From NCBI RefSeq assembly GCF_039523075.1, contig NZ_BAAAEP010000001.1, positions 279,716 to 343,715 of the forward strand: DNA of 64,000 nucleotides. Reading direction: 5' to 3'. The DNA is from Caenispirillum bisanense (GTDB taxonomy: Bacteria > Pseudomonadota > Alphaproteobacteria > Rhodospirillales > Rhodospirillaceae). A program made the translations under genes and the position numbers. Below, piece after piece: positions 45,660 through 53,736 of this stretch; positions within the stretch are counted from its first letter, which is position 1, and each line of letters starts with the position of its first letter. Under the pieces are notes generated by a model that was given only the letters and a program-made list of their open reading frames with translations, did not search any database and was not told where the DNA came from.

Positions 45660-46778
45660 ATGGTGAAGTCGCGGGCAGCGGTGGCATGGGCGGCGGGACA
45701 GCCGCTGGAGATCGAAGAGGTGGAGGTCGCGGCGCCCAAGGCGGGCGAGGTGCTGGTGCGCATCATCGCCACCGGCGTCTGCCATACCGATGCCTTCACC
45801 CTGTCCGGCGCCGACCCCGAGGGCATCTTTCCCGCCATCCTCGGTCACGAGGGCGGCGGCATCGTCGAAGAGGTGGGGCCGGGCGTCACGTCGGTGGCGG
45901 TGGGCGATCATGTCATCCCGCTCTACACGCCGGAATGCGGCAAGTGCAAGTTCTGCCTGTCGGGCAAGACCAACCTGTGCCAGGCCATCCGCGCCACCCA
46001 GGGCAAGGGCCTGATGCCCGACGGCACCACCCGCTTCCGCGCCCGCGGGCAGGACGTGTTCCATTACATGGGGACCTCCACCTTCTCCGAGTATACCGTG
46101 CTGCCGGAAATCGCCCTGGCGAAGATCAACAAGGAAGCGCCGCTGGAGAAGGTCTGCCTGCTCGGCTGCGGCGTCACCACCGGCATGGGGGCGGTGCTGA
46201 AGACGGCCAAGGTACAGCCGGGCTCCACCGTCGCCATCTTCGGCCTGGGCGGCATCGGCCTGTCGGCCATCATCGGATCGGTCATGGCGGGCGCGGGGCG
46301 CATCATCGGCGTCGACATCAACCCGTCCAAGTTCGAGATCGCCAGGCAGCTGGGCGCCACCGACGTCATCAACCCCAAGGACTACGACCGGCCGATCCAG
46401 GAGGTTCTGGTGGAGCTGACCGACGGCGGCGTCGACTACAGCTTCGAGTGCATCGGCAACGTCAACGTCATGCGGGCGGCGCTGGAGTGCTGTCACAAGG
46501 GCTGGGGCGAGTCGACCATCATCGGCGTCGCCGGCGCCGGCGAGGAAATCTCCACCCGGCCGTTCCAGCTGGTCACCGGCCGGGTGTGGCGCGGCTCCGC
46601 CTTCGGCGGCGTCAAGGGCCGCAGCGAACTGCCGGGCATCGTCGAGCAGTACCTGCGCGGCGAGTTCGAGCTGGACACCTTCATCACCCACACCATGGGC
46701 CTGACCGACATCAACACCGCCTTCGACCTGATGCATGAAGGCAAGAGCATCCGCTCGGTCATCCACTACGACATGTAG
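45660..46778 (+). CDS. frmA: S-(hydroxymethyl)glutathione dehydrogenase, class III alcohol dehydrogenase
   Basis: 372 residues, zinc-dependent; oxidises the glutathione adduct of formaldehyde to S-formylglutathione with NAD+. Family features: catalytic zinc Cys and His in ATGVCHTDAFTLSG and GHEGGGIVEEVG, structural zinc cysteines in CGKCKFCLSGKTNLC, coenzyme loop GLGGIGLSAIIG, and the class III signature KGKGLMPDGTTRF-like stretch. GTG and other starts were passed over; ATG 45660 follows AAGGACGG. Together with Fds it forms the C1 route, with the formylglutathione hydrolase step outside this window. Confidence 0.96.
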   Translation: MVKSRAAVAWAAGQPLEIEEVEVAAPKAGEVLVRIIATGVCHTDAFTLSGADPEGIFPAILGHEGGGIVEEVGPGVTSVAVGDHVIPLYTPECGKCKFCLSGKTNLCQAIRATQGKGLMPDGTTRFRARGQDVFHYMGTSTFSEYTVLPEIALAKINKEAPLEKVCLLGCGVTTGMGAVLKTAKVQPGSTVAIFGLGGIGLSAIIGSVMAGAGRIIGVDINPSKFEIARQLGATDVINPKDYDRPIQEVLVELTDGGVDYSFECIGNVNVMRAALECCHKGWGESTIIGVAGAGEEISTRPFQLVTGRVWRGSAFGGVKGRSELPGIVEQYLRGEFELDTFITHTMGLTDINTAFDLMHEGKSIRSVIHYDM

Positions 46779-46819
46779 GGCGGCGGGCGCCGCGGCGCCC
46801 CCTCCGACCTCGCCGGAAA

Positions 46820-46850
46820 ACGGCCGCGCCTCCCACCGGGGCGCGGCCGT
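46820..46850 (+). terminator. Terminator-like hairpin after frmA
   Basis: ACGGCCGCGCC (46820-46830) and GGCGCGGCCGT (46840-46850) pair perfectly over 11 bp with a 9-nt loop, 42 bp after the frmA stop. No T-run is present. Confidence 0.5.
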
Positions 46851-46914
46851 CGTGCGTGTGGGGGCAAGGGAGGGGGCAGGCGGCGTGGACCCTTCAGGGG
46901 TAAACGATAATGCC

Positions 46915-46943
46915 TTGCATTCGCGTTATCCCGCCGCTATGAC
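46915..46943 (+). promoter_or_regulatory. Sigma-70 type promoter of the siderophore operon
   Basis: -35 TTGCAT (46915-46920), 17-bp spacer, -10 TATGAC (46938-46943). The predicted start site falls at the edge of the Fur-like palindrome just downstream. Confidence 0.6.
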
Positions 46944-46951
46944 TGCCTCGC

Positions 46952-46968
46952 ATGAGAATGACTCTCAT
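46952..46968. promoter_or_regulatory. Fur-box-like palindrome
   Basis: ATGAGAATGACTCTCAT is close to its own reverse complement and to the classical iron-box pattern GAGAAT...CTC. It lies over the transcription start of the TonB receptor operon, so iron-bound Fur or a related metalloregulator would block transcription in iron sufficiency. Another inverted pair, GATAA/TTATC, brackets the -35 region (46906-46930). Confidence 0.65.
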
Positions 46969-47005
46969 TTGCTCAAGAAGACAGGCAAATTACCGTGAGG
47001 GCGGG

Positions 47006-49105
47006 ATGATGGTGGCGAAGAAGGGAACCGGCCGCGCCGGGGCGGCGGGCATGGCGGCAGCGGCGGTTCTGGCGCCGGTGGCGGTGCTGGCGCAGGATGC
47101 GGGGTCCGGGGCCGGGTCCGGCCGTATCGAGCTGGCGCCGGTGATGATCGAGGCGGCGACCCGCGTGGAGACGCCCGTCGACGAGGTCAGCCGCTCCGTC
47201 ACCGTGGTCACCCGCGAGGAGATCGAGAAGCACAAGCAGATCGACCGCTCCCTCGGCGACATCCTGTCGAAGACCGTCCCCGGCTTCAGCCAGAGCACCG
47301 AGGCCAATACCGACTACGGCCAGACCCTGCGCGGCCGCACCTTCCTGACCATGATCGACGGCGTGCCGCAGTCGACGCCGCTGCGCGACGGCCGCCGCTC
47401 GCTCAACTCCATCGACGCCGACGCCATCGAGCGCATCGAGGTGGTGCGCGGCGGCACCGCGCTCTACGGCTTCGGCGCCACCGGCGGCTTGGTGAACATC
47501 GTCACCCGCCGCCCGGCCGAGGGCGCCCTGACCTGGGACGTGTCGCAGGGCGCGAGCTTCTCCGCCACCCATCCGGCCGACTCCCTCGGCACCCAGACCA
47601 ACATCCAGGCGTCCGGCCGCAGCGGGCAGGTGGATTACCTCGCCAACGGCTCCTACGTGCGTCGTGGCGGCTCGTTCGATGCCGACGGCGACCGCATCGC
47701 GGCCGACCCGGTGGGCGCCCAGGGCGGCATCAGCGACAGCGATACCGTAAACTTCCTTGGCAAGCTGGGGTACGAGTTCGACGACAACCGCCAGCGCGTG
47801 CAGCTGTCGGGCAACTACTACGACATGAAGCAGGACAGCGACTGGGCCGGCCTGAGCATGGACGGCGACCCCGCCCGCGGCATCAAGACGCCGGCGGTGC
47901 GCGGCAACTACAACCCCGTCGACCCCGGCACGAAGACCCGCAACCTCAGCCTCGACTACGAACACCGCGAGGTGCTGGGCAGCAGCGTCAAGGCGCAGGC
48001 CTATTACGCCGACCAGAACATCGTCTACAGCAAGTTCCCCGGCTACTCCCAGACCCGCATCGAGTCGGAAAAGCTCGGCAGCCGCCTGACCGTCAACACG
48101 CCGGTGGAGGCGGGGCCGCTGCCCTTCACCGTCACCTGGGGCGTCGACTACCTGCGCGACGACACGGTGCAGACCGCCACCGACGGGCCGGACAACAGCC
48201 CGGCCATGCTGCAGAACGCCGTCGCCGGCTTCGCGCAGGTGGAAGTGCCGGTGCTGGACTACGGCACCATCACCGGCGGCATGCGGTACGAACACATCTC
48301 GCTCGACATCTCCGACTTCACCAACCGCAACGGCGACTTCGTGCAGGGCGGCAGCCTGACCTACGGCGAGCCGCTGTTCAACCTGACTGGCACGGTGTTC
48401 CTGACCGACCACCTGGACCTTTACGGCGGCTTCTCGCAGGGTTTCACGGTGGCGGAGATCGGCCGCTCGCTGTCCGACGGCGCCTTCCGCCGCGCCGAGG
48501 ATGCCGAGGCCGAGGTGCAGAAGACCAACAACTACGAACTGGGCCTGCGCGCCACCTACGACCGCTGGACCGGCTCCGTCGTCGGCTTCGTCAGCACCTC
48601 CGACAACGGCGTGTCGTTCGACCGCGACCTGCGCATCATCAAGCAGCCGGAACGCATCTACGGCGTCGAGGTGGCGGCCACGGTGGCGGCGACCGATGCC
48701 CTGCGCCTCGGCGGCTCGCTGACGTGGATGGAAGGGCGGGTGGACCTGGACGACGACGGCGACTACGACGAGGACATGCCGACCACCAGCATCCCGCCGC
48801 TGAAGGTCACCGCCTTCGCCGAGTATGACCTGTTCGACTGGTGGACGGCGCGCGTGCAGGGCCTCTATTCCGGCACCCGCAGCCCCAACAGCAGCCAGTT
48901 CGGTGGCACCAGCGACATCGACGACTACGTCCTGGTGGACCTCTACAGCGCCTTCGACGTCGGCGTCGGCACCCTGACCGTCGGCATCGAGAACCTGCTG
49001 AACGCCAGCTACTTCCCGGTGATCAACCAGGCCTACGATGCCGCCTATGCCTACGCCAAGGGTCCCGGCACCACCGTCACCGCCACCTACTCGGTGCAGT
49101 TCTGA
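47006..49105 (+). CDS. TonB-dependent siderophore receptor
   Basis: 699-residue outer-membrane receptor: signal peptide (GMAAAAVLAPVAVLAQ), plug domain with TVVTREEIEKHKQIDRSLGD and MIDGVPQSTPLRD, GGTALYGFGATGGLVNIVTR, then the beta-barrel ending ATYSVQF with a terminal aromatic, as outer-membrane insertion needs. The TonB box is near the mature N-terminus (about VMIEAATRVETP). ATG 47006 or 47009 after GAGG. First gene of the operon behind the Fur-like site; hydroxamate siderophores are the probable ligands given the fhu genes that follow. Confidence 0.93.
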   Translation: MMVAKKGTGRAGAAGMAAAAVLAPVAVLAQDAGSGAGSGRIELAPVMIEAATRVETPVDEVSRSVTVVTREEIEKHKQIDRSLGDILSKTVPGFSQSTEANTDYGQTLRGRTFLTMIDGVPQSTPLRDGRRSLNSIDADAIERIEVVRGGTALYGFGATGGLVNIVTRRPAEGALTWDVSQGASFSATHPADSLGTQTNIQASGRSGQVDYLANGSYVRRGGSFDADGDRIAADPVGAQGGISDSDTVNFLGKLGYEFDDNRQRVQLSGNYYDMKQDSDWAGLSMDGDPARGIKTPAVRGNYNPVDPGTKTRNLSLDYEHREVLGSSVKAQAYYADQNIVYSKFPGYSQTRIESEKLGSRLTVNTPVEAGPLPFTVTWGVDYLRDDTVQTATDGPDNSPAMLQNAVAGFAQVEVPVLDYGTITGGMRYEHISLDISDFTNRNGDFVQGGSLTYGEPLFNLTGTVFLTDHLDLYGGFSQGFTVAEIGRSLSDGAFRRAEDAEAEVQKTNNYELGLRATYDRWTGSVVGFVSTSDNGVSFDRDLRIIKQPERIYGVEVAATVAATDALRLGGSLTWMEGRVDLDDDGDYDEDMPTTSIPPLKVTAFAEYDLFDWWTARVQGLYSGTRSPNSSQFGGTSDIDDYVLVDLYSAFDVGVGTLTVGIENLLNASYFPVINQAYDAAYAYAKGPGTTVTATYSVQF

Positions 49106-49119
49106 GGCTGTCCGCGCTC

Positions 49120-49890
49120 ATGACTGCATCGCCGCCGCTGCCGCCCGCCGTTCCCGACAGTCCGCTGACGCCGTTGCTGACGGCGGCAGAGGCGCTCGTG
49201 CCGGGGATGGCGGGCGTGCTCGGCGGGCCGGCGCCGGGGCATGTGACGGCGGGGCAGGACAACGCCGCCGCGCTCACCGCCCTCATCGACGCCATCACCG
49301 CCACCGCCGGCGAGGGGGAGGCGGCCTATGTGGCGGTCACCGCCTGGGGCATGCTGGTATGGCAGCCGGCCATCCTGACCCTGCTGGCGGTCCACCGCTT
49401 CGGGCTGGTGCCGGACCTCGGCGGCATGAGCCAGCGGGTGCACGGCGCCTCCGTCTACGGCTACCGCCTGCCGCCGGAGCCGGCCGCCATGGCGATGCCG
49501 CCGGCGGATCTGATTCGCGCCGGCGGGCAGCAGCTGCGCGCCCTGGCCGACAGCCTGCTCGCCGAGCTGCAACGGCATGTGCGCCTGAAGCCGGTGCTGG
49601 CCCGCCGCCTGCTCGCCGACCGGGTGGTGAGCACGGTGGCGCGGCCGGAGTTCGCCGCCGCCGAGGTGACGGCGCTGGTAGAGCAGTGGCTGGCCGCCCT
49701 CGATCTGGCGGGGTGCAGCGGCGTCATGCCGGTGCCGCTGTCGGGCGGGCGCACGGTGATGGCGCTCGACCGCCGCGCCTGCTGCCTCGCCTATCGGGTG
49801 GGCGGCAACGACATGTGCATCACCTGTCCGCGTCAGTCCGATTCCCTGCGCCTGGAGCGCCTGCAGACCTATTGGGAAGCCCATGTTTGA
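49120..49890 (+). CDS. fhuF: FhuF-type siderophore-iron reductase
   Basis: 256 residues. The C-terminal C-C-x10-C-x2-C cluster (RACCLAYRVGGNDMCITCPR) is the [2Fe-2S] signature of FhuF proteins, which reduce ferric siderophore in the cytoplasm to release iron. The rest is poorly conserved, as usual for the family. Start ATG 49120 is 14 bp after the receptor stop. It overlaps the fhuC start by 8 bp. Confidence 0.9.
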   Translation: MTASPPLPPAVPDSPLTPLLTAAEALVPGMAGVLGGPAPGHVTAGQDNAAALTALIDAITATAGEGEAAYVAVTAWGMLVWQPAILTLLAVHRFGLVPDLGGMSQRVHGASVYGYRLPPEPAAMAMPPADLIRAGGQQLRALADSLLAELQRHVRLKPVLARRLLADRVVSTVARPEFAAAEVTALVEQWLAALDLAGCSGVMPVPLSGGRTVMALDRRACCLAYRVGGNDMCITCPRQSDSLRLERLQTYWEAHV

Positions 49891-50650
49891 GCTGTCGGAC
49901 GTCCGTGTCGGCTACGACGGCCGCCGCGTCCTCGACATCGACCGCCTGACCCTGGCCGGCGATGCGGTGACGGTCATCCTCGGCCACAACGGCTCCGGCA
50001 AGTCGACGCTGATGAGCCTTCTGGCCCGCCAGCGCCGGCCCGACGGCGGCACCGTCGCCCTGCACGGTCGGCCGCTCGGCGCCTACAGCCAGCGGGCGCT
50101 GGCGCGGGCGGTGGCCTTCCTGCCGCAGCGCCTGCCCGACGTGCCGGGGCTGGACGTGCGCGAGCTGTGCGGCCTCGGCCGCTTTCCGTGGCGCGGGGCG
50201 CTCGGCCGCTGGCGGGCGGCGGACGACGCGGCGGTGGCGGCGGCGCTGGCCCGCACCCACATGACCGCCTTCGCCGGCCGCATTGTCGATCACCTGTCCG
50301 GCGGCGAGCGCCAGCGGGCCTGGATCGCCATGCTGCTGGCCCAGGAAGCCCCCATCCTCATGCTCGACGAGCCCATCTCCGCCCTCGACCTCGCCCATCA
50401 GGTGGAGGTGCTGAGCCTGCTGCGCGACCTCAACCGCGCGTCCGGCTGCGGCGTCATCACCATCCTGCACGACATCAACCTGGCCGCCCATTACGCCGAC
50501 CGCATCGTCGCCCTGAAAGGCGGCCGCATCGCCTTCGACGGCAGCCCGGAGGAGCTGATGCAGGAACCCGTGCTGTCCGGCCTCTACGGCCTCGACATCG
50601 CCCTGGTCGACCACCCGACGCGCACCGCCCGCGTCGCCGTCATCGCCTGA
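49883..50650 (+). CDS. fhuC: Iron-siderophore ABC transporter ATPase FhuC
   Basis: 255 residues with Walker A GHNGSGKST, Q-loop VAFLPQRLP, signature LSGGERQRAWIAMLL, Walker B PILMLDEPISALD and HDIN. LDLAHQVEVLSLL and the length put it in the FhuC/FepC group that drives siderophore import. ATG 49883 is inside the end of fhuF. Confidence 0.93.
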   Translation: MFELSDVRVGYDGRRVLDIDRLTLAGDAVTVILGHNGSGKSTLMSLLARQRRPDGGTVALHGRPLGAYSQRALARAVAFLPQRLPDVPGLDVRELCGLGRFPWRGALGRWRAADDAAVAAALARTHMTAFAGRIVDHLSGGERQRAWIAMLLAQEAPILMLDEPISALDLAHQVEVLSLLRDLNRASGCGVITILHDINLAAHYADRIVALKGGRIAFDGSPEELMQEPVLSGLYGLDIALVDHPTRTARVAVIA

Positions 50651-50667
50651 TCCGAAAAGGCTGTGCC

Positions 50668-51612
50668 ATGCGTGTTCTGCTGCCTGCCCTGATTGCCGCC
50701 GCGACCGCCGTGGTTGCCGCCGTCGCCGTCGTCGCCCCTGCCGCTCCGGCGCGGGCGGAGGTGACGGTGACTGACAGCCGCGGCAGCCACACCTTCGCCG
50801 CCCCGCCGCAGCGGGTGGTGGCGCTGACGTGGTCGCTGGTGGAGCATCTGGTGGAACTGGGGGTGACGCCGGTGGGCGTGGCGGACCTGGAGGGTTACAA
50901 CACCTGGGTGGTTCATCCGCCGGTGCCGGCCGGCGCCGTCGAGGTGGGGTTGCGCCAGGAACCGAGCCTGGAACGCATCGCCGAACTGGAGCCCGACGTC
51001 ATCCTCGCCTCCGACGACCAGATCGCCTTCGTGCCGCAGCTGGAGACCATCGCCCCGGTGCTGCACTACACCGCCTTCAGCAGCGAACACGACAACGAGG
51101 CCGTCTCCCGCCAGCACTTCCGCGAGATCGCCCGCCTGCTCGACCGCGAGGCGGTGGCGGAGGCGCGGCTGGCCGACCTGGATGCCGCCCTGGCGGCGCT
51201 GCGGCAGCGGGTGCAGGCGCTGTACGGCGACACGCCGCCGACGGTGACGGTGGTGCGCTTCGCCGACGAGGCGCGGGTGCGCGTCTATGGCGACAACTCC
51301 ATGTCCTCGGCGGCGCTGAAGGCGCTCGGCCTGACCAGCGGCATCGCCGTGCCACGGTCGCGCTGGGGCTTCGCCCTCAAGCCGGTGCAGGACCTGGGGG
51401 CCATCGGCGACGGCGTGCTGGTCTACGTCGAGCCGCTGGAGAAGGCGGAGGCGCTGCTAAACACCGCCCTGTGGCAGGCCATGCCCTTCGTGCGCGGCGG
51501 CCGGGTGGCGGCCATGGCGCCGGCCTGGACCTACGGCGGTGCCGTCTCGGTGCAGTACCTTGCCGAGGGCATCGTCACGGCGCTGGAGAGCCTGGCGGCC
51601 GGTCACCGCTGA
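50668..51612 (+). CDS. fhuD: Siderophore-binding periplasmic protein FhuD
   Basis: 314 residues: signal peptide (1-32, ending ARA), then the FhuD/FecB fold with PQRVVALTWSLVEHLVELGV, VGLRQEPSLERIAELEPDVI, SDDQIAF and a C-terminal lobe. Carries ferric siderophore from the receptor to the permease. The Pro-rich GLRQEPS region fits the hydroxamate subtype. ATG 50668 after GAAAAGGC. Ends with TGATG, sharing a base with fhuB. Confidence 0.93.
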   Translation: MRVLLPALIAAATAVVAAVAVVAPAAPARAEVTVTDSRGSHTFAAPPQRVVALTWSLVEHLVELGVTPVGVADLEGYNTWVVHPPVPAGAVEVGLRQEPSLERIAELEPDVILASDDQIAFVPQLETIAPVLHYTAFSSEHDNEAVSRQHFREIARLLDREAVAEARLADLDAALAALRQRVQALYGDTPPTVTVVRFADEARVRVYGDNSMSSAALKALGLTSGIAVPRSRWGFALKPVQDLGAIGDGVLVYVEPLEKAEALLNTALWQAMPFVRGGRVAAMAPAWTYGGAVSVQYLAEGIVTALESLAAGHR

Positions 51613-53621
51613 TGCGCTGGCTGCTGGTCCTGGCGGCGGCGCTGCTGGTGGTGCCGATGCACCTGTCGCTGTCGAGCCCGCTGCCGCTGGCGGAGCAGGC
51701 GGCGGTGCTGTGGCGCGGCAGTGCCGAAACGCTGGCCGAGGTCACCTTCCTCCACGGCGGTGCGCCGCGGGCGGTGATCGCCCTGCTGGCCGGCGCCGGG
51801 CTCGGGCTGGCCGGCAGCGTGATGCAGCAGGTGACGCGCAACCCGCTGGTGTCGCCGCTCACCCTCGGCACCTCGGCCGGCGCCTGGCTGGCGCTGGTGA
51901 TCGCCTCTGTCGCCGCGCCGGCGCTGGCGGCCAGCCATGGGGTGTGGTTCGCCATGACCGGCGCCATCCTCTCCACCGGGCTGGTGCTGGCCATCGCCGG
52001 CCGCCAGGGCATCGGCGGCCTGCCGGTGGTGCTGGCCGGCATGGCCATGACCCTGCTGCTGCAGGCAGTGGCGACGGTGGTGGTGCTGACCCACGACCAG
52101 TACGTGCGCAACCTGTTCATCTGGCAGGCCGGCGACCTCGGCCAGACCGATTGGCGCTGGGTGACATGGCTGGCGCCGCAGGTGGCGGCGGGGCTGGTGG
52201 TGGTGGTGCTGTGCAAGCGGCCGCTGACGCTCATGCGCCTGGGGGCGGAGGCGGCGGCGGCCCGTGGCCTCGCGCTCATCCCCTTCCTGCTGGTGGCGGT
52301 GCTCGCGGCGCTGTGGCTGACCGCCAGCGTCATCACCGCCGTCGGCGTCATCGCCTTCATCGGCCTGCTGGCGCCCAATCTGGCGCGACTGTGCGGCGCC
52401 CGCTCGGCGGCGGCGGAGCTGGTGACGAGCCTGATCCTTGGCGCCGTGCTGCTGCTGGCGACTGATGCCCTGGCGCTTTATGCCAGCCGCTTCACCCGCG
52501 ACCTGGTGCCGAGCGGCGCCAGTGCCGCCCTGGTGGGCGTGCCGGTGCTGCTGTGGCTGACCCTGCGCCGCCTGCGGGCGGCCGATCATGCGCCGCTGTC
52601 GCTGCCGGTCGGGGCGCTGCGGGTGAGCCGCCTGACCTGGGCGGCGCTGGCGGTGGCGGCGGTGGCGCTGCCACTGCTTGCCCTCACCGTCGGACGCGGC
52701 CCGGCCGGGTGGAGCATCGGCTGGCCGTCGGATCTGGTGCTCGGCCTGCGCTGGCCGCGGGTGCTGACGGCGGCGGCGGCCGGGGCGGGCATGGCGGTGG
52801 CCGGGGTCATCCTGCAGCGGCTGCTGCGCAATCCGCTGGCGAGCCCCGACATCATCGGCATTTCCTCCGGCGCCAGCCTGGCGCTGGTGGCGACGGTGGT
52901 GGTGCTGGGCGGCTCCATCCACGAGGCCGGGGTGCCGGTGGCGCTGCTGGGCGGGCTGGCGGCGCTGGCGGTGCTGCTGCTGCTCGGTCGCCGCCAGGGC
53001 CATGCGCCCAATGCGGTGGCGCTGGTGGGCATCGCCCTGGCGGCGCTGCTCGACTCCCTGCTGCAGTTCGCCCTCGCCCGGGGCGGCGACGAGGCCTACA
53101 TGATCATCGGCTGGCTGGCCGGCTCCACCTTCCGCGCCTCGGCCGGGCAGGGGATGGCGCTGGCGGCGGCGGTGGCGGCGGCGGCGGCCGCCACCCTGCT
53201 GGCGCACCGCTGGCTGACCCTGATGGCCGCCGGCGAGCCCTTCGCCGCCGCCCGCGGGCTGGCGGTGGGTCCGGCGCGGATGCTGCTGCTGGCGCTGGGG
53301 GCCATGACGGCGGCGGCGGTGACCTCGGTGACCGGCCCCATCGCCTTCGTCGGCCTCATCGCCCCGCACATGGCGGTGCTGCTGGGAGCCCGCAAGGTGG
53401 CGGCCCACGTGGTGCTGGCGACGGTGCTGGGGGCGGTGCTGCTGGTGGCGTCGGACTGGCTGGGGCGGACCGTCTTCCACCCGGTGCAACTGCCGGCGGG
53501 CGCCGTGGCGGCGGTGGTCGGCGGCGGCTACTTCATCGCCCTGCTGGCCGGGCAGGGGCCGCTGCGGGGGCTGCGCGGACTGGGCCGAATGGCGAGCGGG
53601 TGGGGAAATCGCGCCGCTTAG
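51612..53621 (+). CDS. fhuB: Siderophore permease FhuB, fused double FecCD
   Basis: 669 residues, two FecCD halves in one chain, as in E. coli FhuB (about 20 TM helices). First half: GSVMQQVTRNPLVSPLTLGT and GVIAFIGLLAPNLARL; second: GVILQRLLRNPLASPDIIGI and GPIAFVGLIAPHMAVLLG. The RNPL...P segments are the ATPase-contacting loops. Works with fhuC and fhuD. Last gene of the transport operon. Confidence 0.95.
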   Translation: MRWLLVLAAALLVVPMHLSLSSPLPLAEQAAVLWRGSAETLAEVTFLHGGAPRAVIALLAGAGLGLAGSVMQQVTRNPLVSPLTLGTSAGAWLALVIASVAAPALAASHGVWFAMTGAILSTGLVLAIAGRQGIGGLPVVLAGMAMTLLLQAVATVVVLTHDQYVRNLFIWQAGDLGQTDWRWVTWLAPQVAAGLVVVVLCKRPLTLMRLGAEAAAARGLALIPFLLVAVLAALWLTASVITAVGVIAFIGLLAPNLARLCGARSAAAELVTSLILGAVLLLATDALALYASRFTRDLVPSGASAALVGVPVLLWLTLRRLRAADHAPLSLPVGALRVSRLTWAALAVAAVALPLLALTVGRGPAGWSIGWPSDLVLGLRWPRVLTAAAAGAGMAVAGVILQRLLRNPLASPDIIGISSGASLALVATVVVLGGSIHEAGVPVALLGGLAALAVLLLLGRRQGHAPNAVALVGIALAALLDSLLQFALARGGDEAYMIIGWLAGSTFRASAGQGMALAAAVAAAAAATLLAHRWLTLMAAGEPFAAARGLAVGPARMLLLALGAMTAAAVTSVTGPIAFVGLIAPHMAVLLGARKVAAHVVLATVLGAVLLVASDWLGRTVFHPVQLPAGAVAAVVGGGYFIALLAGQGPLRGLRGLGRMASGWGNRAA

Positions 53622-53634
53622 GAAGGACGCGACC

Positions 53635-53640
53635 TATACT
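53635..53640 (+). promoter_or_regulatory. Possible -10 element for the histidine kinase
   Basis: TATACT at 53635-53640 in an A/T-rich gap just after fhuB; no good -35 is found. A short stem CCTGCG/CGCAGG (53700-53715) lies further on. Suggests the kinase has its own promoter and is not read only from the fhu operon. Confidence 0.35.
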
Positions 53641-53736
53641 ATTAGGGTATGGGCGTACTTCATATGGAAGGCTATTGCTGCATATGCGATGATGCACTGC
53701 CTGCGTATTCGCAGGTAATAAGCTACCGCTATTTGG

